Assembly (NCBI GenBank): GCA_016713325.1
Contig: JADJPJ010000002.1
Coordinates: forward strand, 558,001 to 622,000
Origin: Candidatus Flexifilum affinis
GTDB lineage: Bacteria; Chloroflexota; Anaerolineae; Aggregatilineales; Phototrophicaceae
Length of the DNA stretch: 64,000 nucleotides
Direction of reading: 5' to 3'
Of this stretch, positions 1-7,403 are shown in pieces. Below the pieces are notes generated by a model that ran no database searches, was not told where the DNA came from, and saw only the letters and a program-made list of their open reading frames with translations. The translations under genes were made by a program, and so were the position numbers. How positions within the stretch are numbered: position 1 is the stretch's first letter; every line of letters begins with the position of its first letter.

Positions 1-2
1 CG

Positions 3-668
3 TATATCGACTACGAAGAAGTGATGCGCCTGACCGAGCAGATGGTGTCGCAGGTCGCGCAGGAAGTGACCGGCGGCATGAAGATCACGTTCCAGGACAA
101 GGAGCTCGATCTGACGCCGCCCTGGAAGCGCGTGACGGTGCGCGAAGGCATCATCCAGTACGCGGGCATCGACTACATGGATTTCCCGGACGCGGCCTCG
201 CTGGAGGCGCGCATCCGCGAACTGGGTGACGAGATCAGGCCGGGGCAGACCTGGGGCAAGCTGGTCGAGCACTTGCTCGGCGAGTACGTCGAGCCAAACC
301 TGATCCAGCCGACGATCGTGTGCGATTATCCGCGGGACATTTCGCCGTTTGCCAAGCGTGTGACCTACGATAACCTGCACGTCGAGCGTTTCGAGTTCTA
401 TATTGCCGGTATGGAGATGGGCAACGCCTTCACCGAGCTGAACGACCCGCGTGACCAGGAAGCCCGCTTCCTCGACATGGCGCGCGCCTTCCGGCCGGAA
501 GATGACGACGCCGCGCCACTCGACGAGGATTACCTGCGGGCGATGCGGTTTGGCATGCCGCCCAACGGCGGTTTCGGCATGGGCGTGGACCGGTTGGTCA
601 TGCTGCTGACCGACCAGCGCAGCATTCGCGACGTGCTGCTTTACCCGCACATGCGCAAGCTGGACTGA
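3..668 (+). CDS. lysS: Lysyl-tRNA synthetase, class II, 3' part
   Basis: The gene is cut by the window edge; reading is open from base 3. It charges tRNA-Lys with lysine in the cytoplasm. The visible part is the C-terminal portion of the class II catalytic domain. It includes the NAFTELNDPRDQ segment and the motif 3 region GGFGMGVDRLVMLLT near the end, followed by the usual ending RDVLLYPHMR. About 220 residues are present of a family length near 500. A hairpin terminator follows 50 bases downstream. Identity is clear from motif order; the N-terminal anticodon-binding domain lies outside the window. Confidence 0.97.
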   Translation, partial: YIDYEEVMRLTEQMVSQVAQEVTGGMKITFQDKELDLTPPWKRVTVREGIIQYAGIDYMDFPDAASLEARIRELGDEIRPGQTWGKLVEHLLGEYVEPNLIQPTIVCDYPRDISPFAKRVTYDNLHVERFEFYIAGMEMGNAFTELNDPRDQEARFLDMARAFRPEDDDAAPLDEDYLRAMRFGMPPNGGFGMGVDRLVMLLTDQRSIRDVLLYPHMRKLD

Positions 669-717
669 AGCGTCGTTTCCGACGGAGTGTCCCTCTGAGT
701 TTTCAACAGCGAGTTGT

Positions 718-752
718 AAAAGCCCCGAAGCAAACCTTCAGGGGCTTTTCGC
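718..752 (+). terminator. Rho-independent terminator after lysS
   Basis: The inverted repeat AGCCCCGAAG / CTTCAGGGGCT (one bulged A) has a 4-base loop and is followed by TTTTCGCTTT. It lies 50 bases after the lysS stop. Confidence 0.85.
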
Positions 753-850
753 TTTAGATAGGGAAATCCAAACAACCGGAAGGTTGAAATCTCGCTAGAA
801 TCGATTTACAAGTGGCGGGTAAGTGCGGCGCTTCAAGGCAAGAGGTTGTG

Positions 851-1979
851 GTGACAAAAGTACAGCTCACTTCGCAGCATGTGGTCGACAGTCTGCCCCA
901 CAGCATTCTGGTGTTCGACAGTGCTGATCGTTTGGTCATGGCGAATCAAGCGGCGAAAGCGCTGATGGGCACGGACCTCAGGCTGATTCAGGCTGAGGGA
1001 TGGACGGCGGCGCAGGTGCTGTTCAACGCCCGGCCGGTCGACCAGATCAAGCCGATCGACGAGATCCGCCGGTCGGTGCTCAACGGAGGCGACCCCGCAC
1101 GTTTCTACATTTACCGCTCCGCGGAGCGGCTGCCGTGCTGGCTGTCTGGCCTGAACGACGGCGATGAGCGCTACACGCTGGTCGCCGTCGACCGGCCCGA
1201 TTGGTCGGCCATGAACGATGTGCTGGAAAAATACCTCGAAGAAGTGCGCGACGTGATGCTGTCCACCAAGGGGCACACCGACCTGATCGTACAGTCGATC
1301 GCCAAGGCCAAGCCGGGCACGACCGCCGAACAGATTTCCGGACGGGTGGCCGGGTTTGCCAAGCTGATCGACATCCACATGTTCCGCTTGCAGGCGCTGA
1401 CGGCGATGATCGAGCGACTGGACCACCTGCGCACCGGCGTGCTCCGCGAGCAGGTCGGGGGCAGCCGGCGCAAGATCGTGTTGTCCGAATATATGGAAGA
1501 CTTTCTGGAGTCGCTGGACGAGATCCAACTGGTTGACCCGGAAAGCGACCAGGGCGATTATCGCAAGCGAATCCAGGCGATTGTGCCGCCGAAACTGACG
1601 GTTATGGCGTCCCCCGCGTCACCTGACCACTGTCTTGCACGACATTCTACGGAATGCTATTATGTACAGTATGCGTGGGCTGCCCATCAAGGTGATCGCC
1701 TACGCCAACCGGGACGACTCGGCTCAGATCGACATCGTCGACGAGGGCTACGGGATCCGGCTGGAAGAACGAGAGCGGGTGTTCGCGCCGTTTATGCGAG
1801 CGCGGCAACCGCAGATTATGGGCGAGTTCGGCTACGGTTTGGGCCTGTATCTGGCTAAACATGAGATTGAGGCGATGAACGGGCGCATCTGGTTCGAAAG
1901 CGAAGAGGGCGTGGGCACGACGTTCAGCATCAAGCTGCCCCTCTGGCATGAAACCCCGCGTGAGTCCTCTGCGAGGTGA
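851..1979 (+). pseudogene. PAS-type sensor histidine kinase-like protein, one-base frameshift
   Basis: Predicted cytoplasmic signalling kinase of about 375 residues. The N-terminal 100 or so residues look like a PAS domain (DSLPHSILVFDSADRLVMAN). The C-terminal HATPase domain has the N box ILRNAIMYS, the G1 box DEGYGIR and the G2 box FGYGLGLYLAK. These two parts are in different frames: the first reads frame 2 up to about 1614 and the second frame 3 from there. Removing one C from the CCCCC run at 1611-1615 joins them smoothly (VMAS then PRHLTTVLHD). GTG 851 is the preferred start, just after an AGAGG element; ATG 812 is in frame upstream. No canonical HExxTP-type H-box is visible between the domains. 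It may be a sequencing indel rather than a real lesion. Confidence 0.75.
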
Positions 1980-2019
1980 GAACCCCACTGCGCCTGATCC
2001 GCTCTGAGGTTGTGTTGCC

Positions 2020-2056
2020 GCGCCTCTCCTGACGGTTCAGGAGAGGCGCTTTTTTA
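2020..2056 (+). terminator. Rho-independent terminator after the sensor kinase
   Basis: A strong stem GCGCCTCTCCTGA / TCAGGAGAGGCGC is followed by a run of seven T. Confidence 0.9.
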
Positions 2057-2071
2057 TCGAGGCGAGGGACC

Positions 2072-2275
2072 ATGTTTCGTTCGCTGACACCGGAATTCTT
2101 CGATACGCTGGTGATCGTCGTCATTATCCTGGGACTGGCGTTTGCGGCTGTGCGCCTGTACGCCGACTTCACGCGCCCGCTTCCCGAAGATCGGCCCGCG
2201 CCGGCGGACCGGCAGGATGTACAGGTCCGCCCGCAGCGAGACTCCTCTACCAACCAGGGCGCTCCGCCGTCCTGA
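2072..2275 (+). CDS. Small single-pass membrane protein, unknown function
   Basis: This 67-residue ORF begins with ATG behind a purine-rich GAGGCGAGGGA element. Residues 10-30 (DTLVIVVIILGLAFAAVRLY) form one hydrophobic helix, and the rest is a polar, Pro/Arg-rich tail likely to be cytoplasmic or disordered. I do not recognise a family. It sits alone between a terminator and serS, so it has its own unit or is read into serS. Support is the ribosome site plus a sensible membrane segment; the antisense frame also stays open, so the call is moderate. Confidence 0.55.
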   Translation: MFRSLTPEFFDTLVIVVIILGLAFAAVRLYADFTRPLPEDRPAPADRQDVQVRPQRDSSTNQGAPPS

Positions 2276-2392
2276 CCTCACGGCACGCACAGGCAAACAG
2301 GACCGGGCGCGTCAATTCGACGGTCGAGCCCCGGCATCTGGCATCTTCAACTTCTCAATGGACACTGAACTGCATCTGCGAGGGATAACACC

Positions 2393-3808
2393 ATGCTGGA
2401 CATCGCTTTACTGCGCGAGAAACCCGAATGGGTGAAAGAACAGCTCGGCAAACTGAACGACGCCCCCGCCGTGGCGCGCGTGGATACGATTATCGAACTG
2501 GACAAGCGCCGACGCGCCCTGCTCACCGAGTCGGAGGCGGTGCAGGCGGCGCGAAACAAGCTGAACAAGAGCGTCGGCCGGCTGCGCGGCGACAAGCAGC
2601 TTGACGACGCGGCGCGGGCTGCCCGCGCCGCCCGCGTGGCCGAACTGGTCACCGCCGGCCAGTATGACGCGGCGCATGGCGTGCTGACGGGCGAGACGCT
2701 GGCTGTCGCGGAGACGACGCTCACGGCCGATGCGGCCATCGAGCAGATGATGAGCGCGCTCGGTTCGATGGGCGCCACGGTTGAGCGCATCAACGAGGAC
2801 ATCCGCAAGGTCGAGGCCGACCTGACGGAGAACATGCTGTGGCTGCCCAACCTGCCGCACGCCAGCGTCCCGGTCTTCGACAGCGAAGAACATAACATCC
2901 CCGGCACTCCGCAGGGCGACTTCATCGAGTTCGACTTTCAGCCGAAAGCGCACTGGGATATCGGGCCGGCGCTGGACATCATCGACTTCGAGCGCGGCAT
3001 CAAGATCGGCGGCTCACGCGCCTATATCCTTAAAGGGATGGGCGCTCGCCTGCAGCGCGCGCTGATCAGCTTCTTCCTGGACAACGCCCGCGCCAATGGC
3101 TTCACCGAGCTGTATGTGCCGTACATGGTCCGTGAGGAGAACATGGTCGGCGCGGGGCAGTTCCCGAAGTTCCGCGAGAACGTCTATCAGGACCCGGACG
3201 CCGACATTTATATGCTGCCGACGGCTGAGGTGGCGATCACCAACGTGCACCGCGACGAGATTCTCGAAGAGGCCCAGCTTCCTCTGTATTACGCGGCGCA
3301 CACGCCCTGCTTCCGCCGCGAGAAGACCAGCGCCGGGCGCGACGTGCGCGGGATCAAGCGCGTGCACCAGTTCGAAAAGGTCGAGCTGTACAAGTTCACC
3401 ACGCCGGAGAAGAGCTATGAAGAGCTGGAGTCGCTGACCGAGGCAGCCAGCAGCGTGCTGCGCGCGCTCAAGCTACCGTTCCGCCGGTTGGAGATCGTGA
3501 CCGGGGATCTCGGCTTCAGCGCCACCAAGAAGTATGATCTGGAAGTCTTCTCGCCTGGCTGTAACGAGTGGCTGGAAGTCAGCTCATGCAGCAATACCGA
3601 GGATTTCCAGGCCCGCCGCGCCAATCTGAAGTACCGGGCGGAAGGGGAGAAGAAGCCGCGCTTCCTGCACACGCTGAATGGTAGCGGACTGGCGACGCCG
3701 CGCGTGATCATCGCCATCCTGGAGAGCTATCAGCAGGCGGATGGCAGTGTCGTCATACCCGAGGTGCTGCGTCCCTACATGGGTGCAGAGGTGATCCCGG
3801 CGCTGTAG
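2393..3808 (+). CDS. serS: Seryl-tRNA synthetase
   Basis: Charges tRNA-Ser, and tRNA-Sec where present, with serine. The 471-residue protein begins MLDIALLREKPEWV. The N-terminal 30-110 region is the long antiparallel coiled-coil tRNA-binding arm. The class II core follows: TAEVAITNVHRDE (serine/ATP site, about 280), motif 2 CFRREKTSAGRDVRG and HQFEKVELYKF (about 305-330), and motif 3 NGSGLATPRVIIAILE (about 430). Full length for the family. It is preceded by ATAACACC without a strong Shine-Dalgarno and followed by a hairpin terminator shared with the convergent gene. Confidence 0.98.
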   Translation: MLDIALLREKPEWVKEQLGKLNDAPAVARVDTIIELDKRRRALLTESEAVQAARNKLNKSVGRLRGDKQLDDAARAARAARVAELVTAGQYDAAHGVLTGETLAVAETTLTADAAIEQMMSALGSMGATVERINEDIRKVEADLTENMLWLPNLPHASVPVFDSEEHNIPGTPQGDFIEFDFQPKAHWDIGPALDIIDFERGIKIGGSRAYILKGMGARLQRALISFFLDNARANGFTELYVPYMVREENMVGAGQFPKFRENVYQDPDADIYMLPTAEVAITNVHRDEILEEAQLPLYYAAHTPCFRREKTSAGRDVRGIKRVHQFEKVELYKFTTPEKSYEELESLTEAASSVLRALKLPFRRLEIVTGDLGFSATKKYDLEVFSPGCNEWLEVSSCSNTEDFQARRANLKYRAEGEKKPRFLHTLNGSGLATPRVIIAILESYQQADGSVVIPEVLRPYMGAEVIPAL

Positions 3809-3835
3809 CGTAGGACAGCCGGACTACAAATGAAT

Positions 3836-3873
3836 AGGGCGGACACCAGCAAACTTGGTTTGCATGTCCGCCC
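3836..3873. terminator. Bidirectional hairpin between serS and the UbiA-family gene
   Basis: The stem AGGGCGGACA / TGTCCGCCCT lies between two convergent genes (serS ends at 3808, the next ends at 3921). T-runs on either side are weak, so termination strength is uncertain. Confidence 0.65.
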
Positions 3874-3920
3874 TGTTGCTCATGTTGCCCGAGTGTCAGG
3901 CCTCGCGCGCTTCAGGGCGC

Positions 3921-4862
3921 CTACGCCCCAGGCAGCACATAGAGAACGACGATAAACGTGATCCCCCACAGCAGGATGCTGATTTGCAGCGGCCGGTCGC
4001 GCAGCAGGACCTCGTCGGGGGCGCTGCCCTCGCCGCGCACGTGGATCAGGTACATATAGCGGAACAACGCGTAGAGGACAAAGGGCACAGTCACCAGGCC
4101 CAGCTTTGTCCCGGCCAGCAGCACCGACGGCGACTCGACCGTGTAGAAGAGATAGGTCAGCAGCGTCCCCGTCACCACCATGCGCAGCATTTCGTCGAGC
4201 AGGGGCAGGTTGTACTGGCTGAGCGTACTGCGAATGCTGCCGGCTTCATCTGCCAGCTCCAGCAGTTCCTGGCGCCGCTTGCCGATGACCAGGAAGAGCG
4301 CCAGCATGCCTGAGGCCGCGTACAGCCACGGCGAGAACGCCTGCACCTGGATGACCACCACGCCAGTCAGCACGCGCAGCACAAAGCCCGATGTGACCGA
4401 CAGGATATCCAGAATGACCACGTGCTTGAGCCAGAAGCTGTAGAGCAGATGGATGACGATGTACAGCACCAGAATGACGGCGACGCGCCAGTTCAGGGCC
4501 ACGGCGGCCAGCATCGTGCCGGCGCCGATCAGCGCGGCGGCCGTTACGGCCATCGGAATGGGCAGCTGCCCGGATGCGATCGGCCGGCGGCGCTTGCGGG
4601 GGTGCTTGCGGTCGCTTTCGACATCCACAATGTCGTTGACAATGTAGATGGTGCTTGACGCCAGGCACAGCAGCGCGAAGGCTGCCAGAACCCGCAGCAG
4701 CGAGTCGACGTTGAAGAGTTGGCCGTCGAAGACGATCCCGGCGAAGACCAGGACGTTTTTGGTCCATTGATGCGGGCGCATCGTCCGCAGGAGGCCCCTC
4801 AGCGCCGGCACGATCCCTGTCTGCGTGACCGGGTCCGCGCTGCTCAATTCGCGTTCCGCCAT
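3921..4862 (-). CDS. UbiA-family decaprenyl-phosphate phosphoribosyltransferase
   Basis: A 313-residue polytopic membrane prenyltransferase. The family transfers 5-phosphoribose from PRPP to decaprenyl phosphate, the first step toward decaprenylphosphoryl ribose or arabinose donors. The hallmark N-terminus RPHQWTKNVLVFAG is present near 30. The Asp-rich site NDIVDVESDRKHPRKRRRP, with IASG after it, is near 77-98. About eight or nine hydrophobic helices follow. The start is ATG 4862 behind AGAGGAATT. It lies 55 bases after the S9 peptidase and may be co-transcribed. The exact lipid and pentose acceptor cannot be proved here. Confidence 0.88.
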   Translation of the reverse strand: MAERELSSADPVTQTGIVPALRGLLRTMRPHQWTKNVLVFAGIVFDGQLFNVDSLLRVLAAFALLCLASSTIYIVNDIVDVESDRKHPRKRRRPIASGQLPIPMAVTAAALIGAGTMLAAVALNWRVAVILVLYIVIHLLYSFWLKHVVILDILSVTSGFVLRVLTGVVVIQVQAFSPWLYAASGMLALFLVIGKRRQELLELADEAGSIRSTLSQYNLPLLDEMLRMVVTGTLLTYLFYTVESPSVLLAGTKLGLVTVPFVLYALFRYMYLIHVRGEGSAPDEVLLRDRPLQISILLWGITFIVVLYVLPGA

Positions 4863-4917
4863 AATTCCTCTGGTTTGTGGTCCGGTGGCCGCTGGTTGAT
4901 TCGGCAGTTCCCGGAGG

Positions 4918-6906
4918 CTACTTGAAAATCACCACCTGCTGAAGGAACTCGAGGGTCGCCTTCAGATAATGGATCGTCGTCTCCGGCTTGCGCCAGCCAT
5001 GCCCTTCGCCCTTGTAGACATGGTATTCGTGCATGACCCCGCGACGCCGCAGCGGCTTGACGATCGCCTCCGCCTGGTTGATCGGCACAGCTTCGTCATC
5101 CTCGCCGTGAAAGATGATGAGCGGATCGCGGATCTGGTCGGCGTGAAAGAGCGGCGACCGTTCACGGAAGACTTCGGCGTCATCCGGAAGAACGCCGATC
5201 AACGTATCATTGTAGCGCGCTTCGAATTTCCACGCGTCATTGAACGACAGCAGAAACTGGCTGGCAATGCCGTACAGGCAGATGCCTGCGGCGTAGATGC
5301 CGGGCTTCGTCGCCAGGGATTGCAGCACGGTATAGCCGCCGGCGCTGCCACCCAGGATGACCAGCTTGTCGCGGTCGGCGAGACCACGCTCGACCAGCGC
5401 CAGCGCGCCGCTGACGCTGTCCTCGACATCGTAGACCCCCCACATCCGACGCAGCTTGTCCTTGTAGGCCTTGCCGTGGCCAGTACTGCCGCGATGGTTC
5501 ACGTCGAGGACGGCGTAGCCGCGCGTGGTGAAGAACTGAATCTCCGGGTCAAACGCCTGGCGCGACTGACCAGTAGGCCCGCCGTGCACATGCACGATCA
5601 GAGGCGGGGCGCCGGTACTTCGATAGCGCGGGTTGAAGGGCGGGTAGTACCCACCATAGACGCTCTCACCATCGTGGCCGGTCCAGGTGATCGGCTCGCC
5701 CTTTGACAGATAGTCCTGAAGCATTTCGGAGCGGGAGCGGGCGTGAATGACCTGTTCCTCTCCGGCGATCACGGCAAACTGCCCGGTACCCGTCTCCGCT
5801 CCAGCCAGGGACAGCGTCGGTGGCACCCGCAGGCGGTCAAGCTCGATGGAGATCACCCGCTCAGGCAGGGTGGTCGAGGCGGCAAGGAGCGCCACCTCAT
5901 CGCGCACCGGCGAAACGGCGATCTGCCGCATGTAGTCGTACTGCTCCAGGGCGGTGACTTCGCGAGTGGCCTTGCTTCCCAGTTCGTAGACGCACAGGCT
6001 GAACTTGCCCGCGGAGTTGCGCAGGAAGGCCAATCCGTCGCTCCCAGGCAGCCAGCCCATCGTCCGCGATCCCTGCGCCCAGGCGGGGACGGCGTGCTCG
6101 GCCGGGGCGTCGGTGATTTGCTGGATTTCGCCGCTTCCCAGGTCGTAGAGGTAGATCTGCCACCAGCCGCTTTCATCGCTGGCGTAAGCCAGCTTGCGGC
6201 CGTCCGGCGAAAAAGTCGGTTGGTAGATCGCGGTGTCAGTGCCCCCTGCGATCGTCGTCGTCCGACCAATCGACGGCAATCCGGCGGCTTCCTCAAGGTG
6301 GGCGAGGATGAGCTGAGTGCCATCGAAGGGCATCTGCGGGTGATTCCAGACGATGTAGGCGATCATGCTGCCGGATGGGTGCCAGGCGGGCTGCATCACA
6401 AAGTCGGTGCCGTATGCCAGTTTACGCGGGAAGTGACGTCCTGCGGCATCGACCACCGCCAGACCGTCGATGCCGTCGTCATTGTGCACGTAAACGACGA
6501 AGCGGCCATCGGGAGAAACGACGGGCGACGTTGCGGCTCCGAAGGCTGGCGTGATGGGGTGGGGGATGCCGCCCTCCAGCGACAAACGGTGAAGGCGCTT
6601 GCCAGGGCCGGCAAAATAAGCATGGCCGCGGGCGACGGTGAAATCGCCTCCGCCGTAGCCGACTCGGCCTCGGATAGCGATATCGCCATCCGTCAGGAAG
6701 CGCGCCGCATCGCCACCAGATCGGGCCATAAGCCAGGTGCTGGTCCCGCGCGACTCGGTCCAGACGAGGGTTTCGCCGTCGCTGTCCCAGCAGACGTCGC
6801 CTATGCGCGTATTCATCGCGGCGGTTTCCGGAGAAATGACGCTTTCCCAGGTGCCGAACATGCGCATTTGTGTATTTTGTATGGGATCGCTCCCAGATGA
6901 AGACAT
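4918..6906 (-). CDS. S9 family prolyl oligopeptidase / acylaminoacyl-peptidase-like
   Basis: A 662-residue serine peptidase. Residues 50-400 carry beta-propeller (WD40/TolB-like) repeats such as SPDGRFVVYVH and SPDGRKLAYASDESG. The C-terminal alpha/beta-hydrolase domain has the nucleophile motif GGSAGGY (Ser near 518), the acid in HGEDDEAVP (near 604) and His in GEGHGWR (near 636). No signal peptide is seen, so it is probably cytoplasmic and cleaves short peptides. The start is ATG 6906 behind AGGGATAAAA. An intergenic cassette with a promoter and terminator lies immediately upstream and may attenuate it. UbiA-family gene follows on the same strand. Confidence 0.9.
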   Translation of the reverse strand: MSSSGSDPIQNTQMRMFGTWESVISPETAAMNTRIGDVCWDSDGETLVWTESRGTSTWLMARSGGDAARFLTDGDIAIRGRVGYGGGDFTVARGHAYFAGPGKRLHRLSLEGGIPHPITPAFGAATSPVVSPDGRFVVYVHNDDGIDGLAVVDAAGRHFPRKLAYGTDFVMQPAWHPSGSMIAYIVWNHPQMPFDGTQLILAHLEEAAGLPSIGRTTTIAGGTDTAIYQPTFSPDGRKLAYASDESGWWQIYLYDLGSGEIQQITDAPAEHAVPAWAQGSRTMGWLPGSDGLAFLRNSAGKFSLCVYELGSKATREVTALEQYDYMRQIAVSPVRDEVALLAASTTLPERVISIELDRLRVPPTLSLAGAETGTGQFAVIAGEEQVIHARSRSEMLQDYLSKGEPITWTGHDGESVYGGYYPPFNPRYRSTGAPPLIVHVHGGPTGQSRQAFDPEIQFFTTRGYAVLDVNHRGSTGHGKAYKDKLRRMWGVYDVEDSVSGALALVERGLADRDKLVILGGSAGGYTVLQSLATKPGIYAAGICLYGIASQFLLSFNDAWKFEARYNDTLIGVLPDDAEVFRERSPLFHADQIRDPLIIFHGEDDEAVPINQAEAIVKPLRRRGVMHEYHVYKGEGHGWRKPETTIHYLKATLEFLQQVVIFK

Positions 6907-6959
6907 TTTTTATCCCTGTGCATCAGCAGGTTGGGTTCACAACGGGCTATTGTAACGCA

Positions 6960-7064
6960 AATAAAAAGCGCCTCGTCAGAGGCGCTTTGGTGTCTGTGCG
7001 GGACAGGGGATTAAGTTTCTACCAAGAAGTCTTTATCATCCCGCACGTTGTTCATTTAATTTCT
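6960..7064 (-). ncRNA. Candidate structured leader or small RNA, about 105 nt
   Basis: Seen in sequence on the minus strand: a sigma-70-like promoter (TTGACT, 17 bases, TATACT) predicts a start near 7064. The transcript would contain a perfect 8-bp pairing GTGCGGGA (7039-7046) / TCCCGCAC (6996-7003) enclosing 35 bases. An intrinsic terminator (stem 6965-6988) with a U-run comes next. The S9 peptidase start codon is 54 bases beyond the terminator. It could be an attenuated leader of that gene or an independent small RNA. No known riboswitch class is recognised. Inference beyond the motifs. Confidence 0.45.
6961..6988 (-). terminator. Intrinsic terminator upstream of the S9 peptidase gene
   Basis: The 10-bp perfect stem AAAGCGCCTC / GAGGCGCTTT with a 4-base loop is followed on the minus strand by TTTTTAT. 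No ORF precedes it on that strand within 340 bases. Confidence 0.8.
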
Positions 7065-7070
7065 ACGCAA

Positions 7071-7099
7071 AGTATAAGTGCTCGATGAGCGAGAGTCAA
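7071..7099 (-). promoter_or_regulatory. Sigma-70-like promoter for the candidate RNA / S9 leader
   Basis: On the minus strand, TTGACT (7099-7094) and TATACT (7076-7071) are separated by exactly 17 bases. The surrounding stretch 7000-7330 is AT-richer than its neighbours and otherwise holds no ORF that I can support. Confidence 0.6.
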
Positions 7100-7327
7100 A
7101 CGAAATTACAGCCCGGTACGCAAAATCGTAATCGTGCATTTCTTCATTATCGCTTGTGAAATGAAGAGCAAATGTGTGCGTATTCATGCTAAGCGTTCAC
7201 AATTTCTTCGTTTATCGGTTACATGTTGATATAGACTTAAGATTAGAACATATGAACGTTAATGGTGTACTGTTAGGAAGAGGTTAAGGACTACGCGCCT
7301 TGAACCAACTTCATGTAATGTGCACAA

Positions 7328-7363
7328 CAAAAGACCCCGACACAAGTGTTTAAGCCGGGGTCT
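7328..7363 (-). terminator. Rho-independent terminator after the L,D-transpeptidase
   Basis: The stem AGACCCCG / CGGGGTCT, with a nested pairing in the loop, is followed on the minus strand by TTTTGTTGTG. It lies 40 bases after the stop at 7404. Confidence 0.8.
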
Positions 7364-7403
7364 GGGAGCGTTTTCAGAGCCAGTGGGCAACTTGCTGTTC
7401 GGT

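Noticed and set aside
5743..6900. A 385-residue plus-strand ORF opposite the S9 peptidase
   Set aside because: No family features; the antisense gene has propeller repeats and a catalytic triad.
7006..7053. A 14-codon leader peptide ORF (MNNVRDDKDFLVET) in the S9 leader
   Set aside because: It has no Shine-Dalgarno and no run of a regulating amino acid. Its bases are better explained by the hairpin.
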